DNA of 64,000 nt from Acanthacorydalis orientalis (Eukaryota > Arthropoda > Insecta > Megaloptera > Corydalidae), in NCBI GenBank assembly GCA_034766995.1, contig CM068319.1, forward strand, positions 22,271,469-22,335,468, in the 5' to 3' direction. How positions within the stretch are numbered: the stretch's first letter is position 1; the number at the start of each line of letters is the position of its first letter. Positions 51,395-63,714 of the stretch are shown here, piece after piece. The notes under the pieces were generated by a model. The model did not search any database. It worked only from the letters and a program-made list of their open reading frames with translations, and was not told where the DNA came from. Position numbers and translations under genes: made by a program.

Positions 51395-52618
51395 CAGGCA
51401 TACCTCGATTAACGAAGAGGATGCGTTCCACGAAATTACTTTGTTAAGCGAAACTTCATTCTCAGAGGTAAAATACTATGGCTATAATATGGATACGTTT
51501 ATACGTAAAGAAAATAAAATACTTTTCTCTTAAAAAAGATAAGCTTTATTAAATAAAAAGTCTATATTGCATACCTAACAAAGATAAAATCATGTTCATT
51601 TTAAAATACAAATCTAAAGTTGATTATTTATGCTTTTTTTCTCTTTAATTGAGCAATTACCTATACGGATTTTCTAACACTATTTCCTAAATCAAGATCA
51701 TTTTCATTAAAAAATTTAAAAACATTTTCAATGTCATTCAAACACTTTTAAATCTTTAGTTGCTAACACTTTTACGTTTTCATTTTTTTTGGCTTTGTTG
51801 CTAACAAGTTTTTCTAAATTTTCCTCTGAAAAAACCATCTTCTGCATTTAATAAATTTCTTACACTCTCTTCGTCGACATTTTCGAAACCTATTGCTTGA
51901 ATCATTTGGATAATTTCATTTCTAATCTCTTGAATGTTCATTTTTCTTCAAGTACGGCTTCTGAGCATAATTTGCGCCAAACCCCATTTAAAATTTTCTA
52001 AGTGACTTCTTTCCAAGAGCTATTAATGTTTTAAACGCATTTCTAATGTTGCGTCTTTAATGATGTAGTTTTTCCAAAAAGTTCTAATTGACATTTGCCT
52101 TTACCTTCTAGTTCAATTCAATTGCTTAATGTACTACACAGATAATACACTTTAAATGTTGCTATTATTCCCTGATCCATCGGTTGAATCAGGGAAGTTG
52201 TGTTTGCTGGAAGAAGGACAACTTTGCATGCGTGCGTCTAACGTATTAAGATCAGTAAGATGTTCTGGAGCGTTGTCCAACAACAAAAGAGCTTTTTCTT
52301 CAAAATTCTTTTTTTTGACAAAACCATCTCACTTTTGGATAAAAATGGACAACAAACCAATCAGTAAATAACTCTGATAATCCACGCTTTTCTTAACTTT
52401 CCATATTACAGGTAAATTCGTTTTTATGTTACCTTTTAACGCCCTCGGATTTTCCAAACGATAAACTAATAACAATTTTAATTTAAAATCGCCAGAAGCA
52501 TTTGATCCAGAGAGTAACGTTAAACGATTGACCTTAAAATTTTAATATTTTTGAGTAAAATGGAGCTAGAAACTCCGGACTTTGTTATATCGAGGCTTCG
52601 TTACCAGAGGTATGTCTG
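51395..52618 (-). mobile_element. Tigger/pogo-type DNA transposon, internally deleted
   Basis: The left end reads CAGGCATACCTCGATTAACG and the right end, inverted, CAGACATACCTCTGGTAACG. Each is flanked by TA (51393-51394 and 52619-52620). These are Tigger-like ends (CAGGCATACCTCG) with the Tc1/mariner TA target. At 1224 bp it is about half the length of a full Tigger, and the transposase runs on the minus strand. Confidence 0.85.
51860..52535 (-). pseudogene. Tigger/pogo transposase (DDE_1) relic
   Basis: Minus-strand blocks in order: LTLLSGSNASGDFKLKLLL, ENPRALKGNI, then ALLLLDNAPEHLTDLN (the DNAP catalytic block), LPANTTSLIQPMDQGIIATF, FWKNYIIKDA and KILNGVWRKLCSEAVLEE. All are typical of Tigger transposases, but several frame changes and stops separate them. 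The N-terminal CENP-B type DNA-binding domains and the first catalytic aspartate region are missing, which explains the short element. Confidence 0.85.
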
Positions 52619-53087
52619 TATATTAGTAGTATAGAAATTGTTATGAAACTGTATCGAATATATGTACAATATCCGAGAACAATGTTTATAGTGTGGACTA
52701 AGCTAAGAAAATAAGAATTTATTATTAGTTTAGGTTATTATATAAGATTTGAACTCTTCAGTCATTTATTTTGCTTTTCACTGGAGTTCAAAATCATCAG
52801 TGACATTGAGTCGGCTTAGCTCATCATTTGTTTATTTTTATTCCTTTATCTTTTTAGTTGAGTTTACATTTGTTCTGAGGATGTGGTAAACAGTTTTGAC
52901 CAAATTCCCAATCGACGTTTATATTGATTTTAATTCTTTTTGTTATTTTATGTAGTTTCATTGGAATCATTGTAATTTTGCAAACATTTAATAAAATTAA
53001 GATGTTTTCAATATCTTGATTTTTATCTATAGGTAAAACCAATGATATAGCGATGAAGTAGAAACATTTTTCATAATTATATAATAT

Positions 53088-53142
53088 GTATATATATGTA
53101 CATACATATATAAGTATATATATATATATATATATATATGTA

Positions 53143-53183
<41 letters not shown>
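53088..53183. repeat. compound, self-complementary TA microsatellite
   Basis: TA tracts separated by TATGTACATACATATATAAG and TGTACTTATA segments, so that inverted copies such as AAGTATA...TATACTT face each other. Confidence 0.88.
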
Positions 53184-53186
<3 letters not shown>

Positions 53187-53841
53187 ATATACTTCCTGTT
53201 ATAATATATAATTTATTTGATGTGTGTTATTGTAAACAGAATGAATATTGATTGTTATAAATATTAATTTAATATCAAGATAAAAATATACTCATCAAAA
53301 ACATTTATTATGAGTGAAAACTACTACCGTATGTGAAAAAGTATTGGTTTCGAATACGTCTCAATAAGTATTTTTTTATACATTTATTGTAATAAAATTT
53401 CATTTTTTAACAGTTCATGATTCGAGTAGTCTTATTATATAAATAATTGTTGAATTAGTAAGTTAATTTAATAAAATTTTCATATTTCGTCACAAAATAA
53501 ATTTACTGTTTATTTTTAATATATTTCCAGTTGCCATAATATATAAGCCCCATTCATAAAATCATTATTATATTACGATTTTCCATTAGTGTTCTAATTT
53601 CAATGGATAGCGGCGTGCATTTGCTTATAACACTTTAAATTTTTATACTATAGCAACTACATTAAAATGTTTACAAAAAATGTCATGTAGCTACATTTCT
53701 ATTTGATAAAATTTCGTATTTTTTAATTTAATTAATTTTTTTATTTAAAAGAATATAAATTGATGATTAAGAAGTGATGAAATCGTAACTGACGCTTCTA
53801 AGATATATTATCATTAAACTAGAAAATTGGTTTCAAGTTAG

Positions 53842-53967
<126 letters not shown>

Positions 53968-54387
53968 AGGGAAAATATAATAAATTTATTTGCCTTTTGA
54001 TATGAGCATAACATCTTCAGAACACACGATCGTTGCACTTGATTGTTAAAAGATGATTCTTGATGTTTCTTTTTAAAATTTGATTCCATAACATAGCCTT
54101 GTTTAGTTCTTCGAAATTTGTTTTATACATAGATAATAATACAAAATAAAACCGGTTTAAAAAAGTAAACTGTTACATGCAACGATACTTTTTTTATCGC
54201 AAATAGAAACAAAATATACATTTAATTACATTAAAGTTTATTTTTTGTTGTGCAATAAAAAAATAAATTTGAAAATTGATTAAAACGTCATAGTTCAGAT
54301 TCAAACAAGAATCATTGTATTAGATTTCATTTAGTTATTGGAACATCTCCCACTTCAGATGCGCGTGTGTTTGTTGAGTATTTTGCG

Positions 54388-54423
54388 TATAAAAGCTGTA
54401 TGTATTTTCTGTCCTGCGCTCAT
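54388..54423 (+). promoter_or_regulatory. TATA box with possible TCATT initiator
   Basis: TATAAAAG at 54388-54395 in a relatively GC-rich setting, with TCATT at 54420-54424. The spacing of 34 bases is slightly long. A consensus donor follows at 54638. Confidence 0.5.
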
Positions 54424-54637
54424 TATTATGTGTGTAGTAGTATGAATATGTTTATATGAACTGTTATTTGGTTTTGTGTAAAACGTGTTTTGTTATTGTT
54501 ACTGTCAACTGTAATGGCCTATTTCGTATTTTTTATAATTTAAATTGCGAGAAAGAATATATTTTTTATTCTCAAGTTCGACTTATGTTGTTAATAAATT
54601 TATAGAAATTTTATTTCCTTGTCTTGTTTATTTATTG
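54422..54637 (+). other. predicted non-coding first exon (c)
   Basis: About 216 nt from the predicted start site to TTTATTG|gtaagt. No long open frame. With exons (a) and (b) it may be an alternative start for the gene at 63387; that link is inference. Confidence 0.35.
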
Positions 54638-54923
54638 GTAAGTGAGATGTGGGATTTAATAATTTCTTTATATATATATATTATAACATTTTGATACCTT
54701 AAGAGTATTTTAAATTATTCCTTAGGAAATAATAAATTAGAAAATTTGATTTGTTTTATATAAATGTATAAAAATATTGTATTTGTATTTAATTGCTTTG
54801 CTTTTAATACTAGTCTAATATAACTCGCCTGAAATAATATTGTAATACAAATAATTATAAACAAATTTCATTGAGTCAATTATAAAATTTTGAAATAACT
54901 GGGAAGTGAATGTTGATAAATTA

Positions 54924-54928
<5 letters not shown>

Positions 54929-55014
<86 letters not shown>
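54929..55014. repeat. (TA)n(GA)n microsatellite
   Basis: About 66 bp of TA followed by about 20 bp of GA; it ends 60 bp before the mariner end. Confidence 0.95.
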
Positions 55015-55075
55015 TACATATTTTAGTGTATGAATTTCGTGTTATGTATATGTATAATATAAATGCGCCTAAATA

Positions 55076-55637
55076 TTCGATTGAGAGAAAAATAATTGCG
55101 GTTTTTGTTTTTTTGATTTGTTCCGGTATTTTTTTTCAATGCGTCACTTCATCGTGTTCGTGTTAATATTATGTTAAAGTGCATTTTTCGTCTGTATTTT
55201 GGTAACGTCGACTTTGGTTTTATTATTAATTTTGCTTCAAATTGAGCTATTGAATTAAAGATGAAAAAGAAGCAAATAAGAGCGATTTTTTTGTGTGTTC
55301 GAAACGAGCGGTAAAGCAGCAAAAATGGCTCGTCAACTAAACGATGCTTTTGGTGTGGGTTCTTTTAAGAAACGTATAATGGTGCAATGGTGATTCCAAA
55401 AATTTCATGCTGGGTATAAGATCCTTGAGAATGAGAAGGTCGTGGGCGTCCTTCTTCAGTTCATAACAATTAACTGAAGGGGTTATTTGAATCAGAATCA
55501 CGCACAACAATTCGGGACATTACACAAAAATTAGGCGTTAGCCATCCAACAGTTCTGGATCATTTAAAATTAAATAAATTAAAAAATGATTATGAATTTG
55601 AAGGCCATAAACCGCAATTATTTTTGTACCAACTTAA
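55076..55637 (+). mobile_element. non-autonomous internally deleted mariner (562 bp)
   Basis: The left end reads TTCGATTGAGAGAAAAATAA and the right end, inverted, TTAAGTTGGTACAAAAATAA; both continue TTGCGGTTT. TA flanks both sides (55074-55075 and 55638-55639). A full mariner is about 1.3 kb, so roughly the catalytic half is gone. Leader and coding parts align with the copy at 1-449. Confidence 0.88.
55261..55575 (+). pseudogene. mariner transposase N-terminal relic
   Basis: From the ATG at 55261 (MKKKQIRAIF, as in many mariner transposases) the helix-turn-helix region can be followed as ARQLNDAFGVGSFKKRIMVQ, a stop, then QKFHAGYKILENEK, a frame change, and GRGRPSS. ESESRTTIRDITQKLGVSHP follows. 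Stops and frameshifts make it inactive, and no catalytic domain follows. Confidence 0.85.
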
Positions 55638-56763
55638 TAAGTTAGTATATATTTATTCTCAGTTACCTCTAATCTTCCTTCTTTGAACTTTTGTGTAGAG
55701 ATGCATTAATCTGATCTCTATCTAATTATAACAAACTAATTATAGCATAAGTTCATTGTATTTTTCGCTGCCAGAACATACTCTGTATGATAACTGACCC
55801 TATGCATTATCATTGATATTTAAACGTGCTGACTGATTTTATTTTAGAACGTGTACATTTTTCAATAAAAATACTTAAGTATTTTATAAAACATGCGAAT
55901 TAGTCAATTATCTTACTGAAAACTACTTACTTCAGTTCCTATTTAAAAGTGTTAGTTCCAGCTTGTAATTAATTATAAGGTTTTTACTTCTAATCCTACT
56001 GCATTCGAAGAATTTTTATAGACCTGCCATTTATTTTTTAATAACTTTAAATGATGTTTTCTTTACGTGAAAATATGCATTTTTCTTTTTCACTGAATAT
56101 AGTTTTGTGTGGTATCAGTGTTTAGTTTTATAACACGAAATGCTTTTAAATCAACTATTGAATAATGCATTCAATTTATTTTGTTATACTATTGCTTCCG
56201 TTGCGATTTGTATTAAAACAAGAATGAGTTTGAGATACCTGTAAAATTGCTCATGTTCCGATAACTTTTTTTTATTTATGTTATTTTTCCTAATATTTAG
56301 ATGTTTTCAATTTTTTTTACTGTAGGTCTACTTATATTTTTTATAAAATTTGAAAATTCTATCCTTCACTATTAAATATAAATAGCCTACATTTCATTTC
56401 TAAATTGTTCCAAACTGAATTTTTATCATTTCATAATAGATTTATTCATTTGATATTTGTTATTTACTAACAATTAAAACGTGATGAATTAGTTGAATAC
56501 TAAGTAATAAAATCTGAGTGAAAGAGGCTGATTTTAAAACGACTCCAGGAAAAATAATTTACATGTCATATAATTTTAATATTCCATTTCTTTAAGATTA
56601 AATTTTTCTGTACGTTAACAAGAATGAATAGTTAAATAGTTTTATACTTATTTTTTTATGTATACAAAACAGTAAATGTACTCAGTGTTTTGTGGAAATT
56701 TAGTTTGTTATACTTTCTTTAGAATAATTTTAGTGTTTATAATTGTTTTATACGATTTTGTCT

Positions 56764-56765
<2 letters not shown>

Positions 56766-56802
<37 letters not shown>
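56766..56802. repeat. (TA)n microsatellite
   Basis: TA tract of about 37 bp. Confidence 0.93.
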
Positions 56803-56805
<3 letters not shown>

Positions 56806-57650
56806 TGAAATATATTTTGAAGTGAAGCATAAATATAACTGTAAATTGCACAGAAACAAGTTTTATTGAGAGTACAAAATGTATAAAGTGTACGTGTGTA
56901 CATGTACAAAAAGAAATGATAGAAGAGTAATGTATTCTAAGTTCGAGTGTATTTTTTTAATTAAATTGTTAATTTTGTGGCAAGCCCATTTATATATATT
57001 TGACCAAATTATTAATTGTCTTCTATTCAATTAAAACCTAAAATATACTTTTTAATAAAATGTTTATAAAAATTTATATTAACAGCTACTTTAACATTAT
57101 AATCATCTTCTTTCACAAATAAATTCTTTTTCATTCCATGAGTCACACAAAAAGTTTTCTGGTTAAAAATAGTCACTAAATTATTATTGATAATTTTTTA
57201 TTGTTTTTTTATGCACATTTCGAATACAATGTCATTATTTTGAGAGCGCCAAAGTTCAGAAAAATTAAAGATGTATACGTGTATATATATATACAGTTTG
57301 GTTTCAAAATAAAATCATCTTTTTTGTGAACATTATTATGAATATAAACTATGTTTTTAATCATTGATATGTACTTCTAGATCGAAGAAAAAATTAAAAC
57401 AAATGTACTCATTAATGTAGATGAATATCTAAATAGGCTTGATTGTTATCAACATATTTAGATCAAATAGCTAATTAGTAACAAGGATTCTCACAATTGG
57501 TTAACAATTATTCAAATTTTAATGCACACGAATATAAGTTCATTAATTGAATATTAATTTACAATCTCTAACGATATTAGTTTTTTAAATTCATTATTTA
57601 CTATTTAGAAACAAAATATTCTTGAAAATACGATATTTAAAATAAAGTGT

Positions 57651-57681
<31 letters not shown>

Positions 57682-58040
57682 AGCACACAAGACAATTTCC
57701 ATGATGTGATTTATTTTTCTGTTAATTATTTCTACATGAGATCGACATATGTATGAGTTGAAAGAGGTGAAAATACGATGAGTTTATTGAACTGGAAACG
57801 TATGACTAGAGTTGTACTTTAAATTATATCGTATTATATGTTATTACTGTATTAATGTTTACAGCTGTTCTATAAATTAAATATTGATTTATTTTTATTT
57901 GAGTATTGTCAATAAATTTGGAACAAGTTAATTTTAGTAGTAGGCCGATAATTTATTTAAGTACTCCAGATTTATATCAAATCTAAATATTTTATTTTTT
58001 ATATTTGTAAAAGTATAAAAATGTAGTCAAGCATGCATTT

Positions 58041-58043
<3 letters not shown>

Positions 58044-58110
<67 letters not shown>
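58044..58110. repeat. (TA)n microsatellite
   Basis: TA tract of about 67 bp. Confidence 0.95.
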
Positions 58111-58113
<3 letters not shown>

Positions 58114-58276
58114 ATAAAATAAATAATGCGTAGTAAAACTGCATATTTTGTGTAATGATTAATAGAACTTTGTTCACATGTTTTTAATTAATACAAGAAT
58201 ATAATTATTGCGCAAAAATCTATTCTAAGAGCTTTTCGATAAAAAAATGTTTGTTTGTAGTAAATACACACAAGTA

Positions 58277-58327
58277 CTCTCTCTCCTCGTCTCATTTTCT
58301 CTCTCTCACTCACACACACACACACAC

Positions 58328-58380
<53 letters not shown>
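58277..58380. repeat. compound CT/CA/TA microsatellite
   Basis: CT-rich units, then CA units, then about 50 bp of TA. Confidence 0.95.
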
Positions 58381-58381
<1 letters not shown>

Positions 58382-59199
58382 ATCTTTATAGTATACATAT
58401 GAAAAAGGAATAATGTAAATTTTGTATTAAAACATATCATATGTTTTATATAGAAACTCGCAACTATATTAATGCAAAAGTCATGTTGAATACAAAATAA
58501 TAGAAGTAGTTTATTTTGTTGATATGAAAAAACGTGATTATTTAAGATATGAACTAGAAGTAGATGAAAATGAATATGCAATATAAATAAGTGAAATTAA
58601 TTTTAAGATCGTTATCAGTATTTTGGTATTGAATTTCATTTTATAATCATTTATGAACTGATTGTAATACTTAATTGAGTGCAATTAAATAAAGTAATTA
58701 CTCATTGAAGAAACTTGTTTGTTTATTTATGTACTATGATTTCGAATCAGTTTTTATAATTTAATATTTATGTTTAGAAAATTCCTTTCGTATTAACAAA
58801 ATTGTAATGCATTTCATACTTGACTGGCTTCATTTGGAAAGGAGTGGTTTAATAAATTACTATTCTAATTATTGAAAGGTGTTAATTTAAAAGTAATAAT
58901 AAGTGAATCTGTTTTTATAATAACCTCAATGTAAAGAAATGTACATTAATTTAAACTAACATTTATGGGAAATTGAACTGTAACGTTATTCAAAACATAT
59001 TTAATTTACAATTGTTAGTATACTGTTTACATTGTATAAAAACTTTATGACTAATCAAGTATTGTATATCAAAAACAATGTGTAATAAAGTACGAGTTCG
59101 TATTTCAATTTGTACATTCGTTCTTTACACTCTTCTTCATTACTACGAAATAAATAATCGTTAATAATTTACTTTTACCATTACAGAAATGTAACAATC

Positions 59200-59207
59200 A
59201 TATATAG

Positions 59208-59272
<65 letters not shown>
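59200..59272. repeat. compound TA/CA/TA microsatellite
   Basis: About 24 bp of CA between two TA tracts. Confidence 0.93.
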
Positions 59273-59275
<3 letters not shown>

Positions 59276-59698
59276 GTATGTATTTATATATAGGACCTGG
59301 ATACTATTTTTCTATATAAAATAATATTTTTTTTAAAATAAACTCCCTTTTTTCCTTAAGTATAATGTTTATACACACGTGAAACAATAATTAGTTTGTT
59401 GTATAAGTTATAATATTAGTTATTTAAATATTTTAATTTTTATCTAATATAAATATTCATTTCCCCAGATTTCTTTGATTTAAAACTTAAAGTATTTTAA
59501 ATCTGTTAAGAAGAGATTAAATTGATTCTTTTTTTATATTTAGGTTTTCTCTTTATAAATTGTTTAATTATATTGTTAATTTTGTCATGTGTTTTTTTCA
59601 CAATATCATTAGACGAATTAAAATACAAGACAGAATGAAAATGTTGGAAAGTTATCTTTTTTTCGTTTTGGAGTATATTTATGTATGAGAAATCTAAT

Positions 59699-59700
<2 letters not shown>

Positions 59701-59749
<49 letters not shown>
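59701..59749. repeat. (TA)n microsatellite
   Basis: TA tract of about 48 bp. Confidence 0.95.
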
Positions 59750-59754
<5 letters not shown>

Positions 59755-60605
59755 ACTAATGAATGATAAATGTCAAAAACGATCGTAATGATAAAAAACA
59801 CACGTGACCCAAAGAAAGCAAGTACAAAAATGTTTGTTGTAATAATCAACGTTGTGATAAGTTGACGTTACACATAGTTGATAGTAATAATTTGTTAGCT
59901 GTAGTATAATCTTTATTTTAAATAAAGCATTCAAAAAAATTTTTGTGCAGAACTACCTATCACTATCCTTATTATTCTAAGACAACGTTTAGAAAAATCT
60001 AATGAAAATTCGAAAAGATACTATTAGCTTAAATCTTCTATAATAAATAGGAGTATTTTTGGCATGAATGGAACTTTAATTATAGATTTAATTAATGGAA
60101 ATGCACTTTGGTCTTATAAGTGTGTAGTTTTTTTTACTACTTTTAAGATTTTATAAAATTTTAATGCGAAACTATTATTAGATTTGGACAATATTGTTAA
60201 ATTGAGATATTCTTTTATAGTCGTGTGTCATGGACAAAGATTTGTCTAAATAAACTTATAACGTTTTATATTGGTTCTTTAGTAAACTTCACAATTAACA
60301 CTATTGTGAAAATATATGAACCGATTATATCATAAATATCATTCTTAGTAGGTTAGACTTTACTTAATAATCCTTGTAGCTGACGCAGATATAGCAGTTA
60401 ATAACTTTAAGTGTTGGTTATTTATATGACCGAATAACAATTGTAGCTTTTGTAACAATAGATTTCGAAGTTGAATATAACCGCAACTATACACAAATAG
60501 ATATTTTCATTTATATTAAAGAATAACATTTGAATATTTTAAACATATAACTTTTCAATCTTTTGAAAAAATGTCTTACTTTCTTCTAGACAGTTCTTAA
60601 ATTAA

Positions 60606-61248
60606 CCACTTGCGCTGGAAAGACGTGCCAGGCACGTCGAGATGTGTTTGTTTTGAAATCGACAAGACATGGTATACATGTCGATAGTGAGGTGAGAAAA
60701 TTTGTGAAAATTTATAAGAAAATATTTTTTTTATTCAATGGATGTAGCACTTTTCAATGCTTATATTTTATTTCGCAAAAAAAACTACGGAAAAGGCTGA
60801 AAAAATACTCGTTTTCAAAATTTCGGATAGATATGGCAGAAGAAATTTTACAAACTGTTCGTATTCCTGATTATCAAATGCGTAAAAGGATGTCTATTGG
60901 TAACAAGTCACTTCGTTTACAAGCAAAGGAACGGGGACATTTTCCCAGAAACATTCCGCCCTCAATGGCTAAACAAAATTCTCAAAAAAGATGTAAACTA
61001 TGCCCAAAAAAAAAACAATAAACGCAGTGAAACTACCTGGGAGTGCAAGCAATGTCTTGTTGCATTACATATTCCAGATTGTTTTGAAATGTGTCACTCT
61101 GTACAAAATTATTAATAAACAAAATTACTGTACATATAATATTTGTGTAAAATAGGTAAAGGCAAAATTTTTCACGCGAGACTCTGCCGAGTCTTCTCAT
61201 TTAATGTTGCGGCTCACCGAAGCTGTGCACGGTTGCCAGCGCAAGTGG
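60606..61248 (+). mobile_element. piggyBac-like transposon, internally deleted (643 bp)
   Basis: TTAA target copies lie at 60602-60605 and 61249-61252. Terminal repeats are CCACTTGCGCTGG and, inverted, CCACTTGCGCTGG, an exact match. Just inside the left end is GACGTGCC-A-GGCACGTC, a subterminal palindrome. Most of the transposase gene is missing. Confidence 0.92.
60830..61114 (+). pseudogene. piggyBac transposase C-terminal fragment
   Basis: The frame from about 60830 includes KERGHFPRNIPPSMAKQNSQ and KRCKLCPKKK. After a run of A residues (about 61008-61016) the reading continues one frame over as TTWECKQCLVALHIPDCFEM, then H and a stop. This is the cysteine-rich zinc-binding tail of piggyBac-type transposases (CxxC, CxxC, C...CH). 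The frame change in the A run breaks it, and the catalytic core is absent. Confidence 0.85.
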
Positions 61249-63386
61249 TTAATAATTTTGTAAAGAAATGGTATCAAAATGTAAATTATTATTTTAGATA
61301 CACATAATTATATAATTACGATTGAAATGCAATGTGTGCTAATATCTATAATAATTAACAGACTTTTATTATATCTCAATTCTTTAAACCCAACAATTCT
61401 TACAATTGCTTAAAAGTATGTGATTAAAATAAACATATACTGAACTTTTGCGAACTGTTTGAATAATGTTTCACTGTTATATTCTACAGCTTGAATACTT
61501 TTGTTATTGTTTAGTTTGAAGAACGTGGATGGAATATTAAAAATAGATGATATTGTTTACAGACGAATTAATTATTTTATTTAAGTATCTTAAACTTGAT
61601 CCAAAAAAGACAAAATCAGGGTTATTTTTAAAGGTTTTATTAGAATGATTTATGTACATATACTTGTTACATACATTTATCATTTTTTATGTTTACTTGT
61701 AATTTTTCATGGTAAAGAGTGCTTCTTTGAATACGAACAACTACTAAGGTTATTTTACTATTTTTTTTAAGTAAATACCTCGTCGTTTACGCAATTGTAT
61801 AAATTATTTTTAGAAATGCTTTGAAATATATGTATTTATACAGTTGCATTTAAATAAATAAGTTTGTTTAAATTTTGCTATTTGTTTTGAAAATATCATT
61901 ATTGAAGTAATAATTCAGTTTTATTTTTCATTAATAACACTTTTCACTTACATATGTATTCAAATTAAATACATAAAAAGATTTATTACTTTATTAGGAG
62001 ACGTGCCAATATTTAAAAGCATTTTAATAACATGGTAATGTCCGGGATTATATAAGTCAAGATTCGTTTTTCTTTTGTTTTATTCGAATGATTATCAAAG
62101 CCTTCAGAAATGTGAAGGTCTTTCTTATAAGATTGGTGTCTGGTATGTTTAACCTAGACCTAGAGTTTTATGTGAGTTGAAATTGAATAAGGATACTGAT
62201 GAGAATGTCATAGTCAATGCATGCAGAATTAGATTTTTTGCTTAACTGATGATAAAATTTTGAATCTGGCATTAGTTATACTTTATAATTTTTTTTAATA
62301 AGACTCATACTAAGCTTAAATTTTAAACATATGGATACGAATTAAAGTTTAAATAAATAGTATTGAATTACAGAAAGTATAATTTAAATTATTATTTTGA
62401 ATTATTAATGAATAAAATAGTTTTAATTTACATATTTATTTATTTCTTGAATAATACACTAAATTGTAAATGAAATAAAGGCAAGACAATTTGTTTGATT
62501 TTGTTTCATTTTACATATAATTGATTGTATAAGTATTCTCAAAAAATAAACGTAGTGTTTTTTTTTCTTAGCTGTACTATTTACTGGATGTTATTTACAT
62601 GCACTTACAATATAATGAAAAGTTTTGGCTACGTACTTTATTTCTCTGTAGTTTTTTTTCTTTTTGTACAGTCTTACATCAATAATAATCAAAGGTGTAA
62701 AGAACTGTAATTTTGTCTTTTTTGAAAATAATTTTAAATTAATTTATCTCATGTTGCATATTTTCAAGATTTAAAAAAAATGTTAAGTGATTTTCATGCA
62801 ACGATTAATGAAGATAAAAAACATTCAAGTTTCAAAATAGTCGTTTATTAAATTTTAGATTTGTGTAATACTGAAAATGATATTAATGTGACAGTTTACT
62901 ATAACTACCTTTTGGTATTTTAAAACTTTATTGTTAAATATACTCCTGTCCCATAATCTTATATACGATAAAAAAAAATTATAGTGTATGTTGAAAATCG
63001 TCTGTTTTTAAAATATAATTAAAAATATAGAGTAATACTAACGAGCAGGAAATTTAATTTCCTGTTTATTTTTCAAACATGGATCCGTATAGAAGTGATG
63101 GAATCATTTATGGGACACTCTGTATTTTATATAATATGCAAAATTAATTTTCAGATTAACTTTTAATCTTATCATTCGGTTTATATGAATACAACTAATT
63201 GTAAAATAGTTTAATATTTGATTTAAATCTTTTATACGTTAAGTTGTGATTTTTATTCATGAATTCGATTGTTTATCATATTTTTTATTCGTAATCTAAT
63301 TAACTAATGTATGATAAATGATAATTTTTGATTCTTATTACGTTGTATTGAAATTCTAAGTATATTTTGTATTGAATTTTTTTCAG

Positions 63387-63615
63387 GACTTATTTTCATC
63401 TACAATTACGATTAGTTTCCACTGCACTGCTGTACTACAGTGTAGTGAATATTTGTTACTATATATGATATAGTAAGTGTAGTTAAAACTATAAATGGTT
63501 CGAGTCGGCGATATGGAAAATAATAAACCTGACAATATTCCACAAATTTCTGTTTTGGGAGATGTGGCCACGTCAGTCATGCCTGATAAGCCGGAGAAAA
63601 AAATGTGGCAGAAAT
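63387..63615 (+). CDS. first coding exon of an unrecognised gene (partial)
   Basis: An exon with acceptor (tttttttcag) at 63386 and donor (AAAT|gtaagt) at 63616. The ATG at 63495 is directly preceded by an in-frame TAA, so it is a reliable start. It encodes 40 residues plus one base: MVRVGDMENNKPDNIPQISV, then a short hydrophilic part ending PEKKMWQK. The acceptor shows that at least one non-coding exon lies upstream; candidates are at 46.1, 48.3 and 54.4 kb. The rest of the gene is beyond the window. I do not recognise the N-terminus, which looks cytosolic and unstructured. Confidence 0.6.
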
Positions 63616-63677
63616 GTAAGTTACTTTGTATATATTTTTTTAACAGTTTAATACTTTTATTTGTTCATATTTATTTT

Positions 63678-63714
<37 letters not shown>

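Larger units (their letters stand above)
54644..63386. other. non-coding DNA with transposon remains
   Basis: No host coding gene is supported. It contains the deleted mariner (55076-55637), the deleted piggyBac-like element (60606-61248) and TA/CA arrays. Confidence 0.45.

Noticed and set aside
51276..51533. 85-codon plus-strand open frame
   Set aside because: It crosses the left end of the Tigger element and so mixes host and transposon DNA.
52156..52371. 71-codon plus-strand open frame
   Set aside because: Antisense to the Tigger transposase blocks DNAPEH and PANTTSLIQPMDQG, which explain the sequence better.
60644..60830. N-terminal half of the open frame in the piggyBac-like element as a real protein start
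   Set aside because: The residues before about 60830 look like subterminal non-coding DNA read through after the internal deletion; only the C-terminal part resembles transposase.
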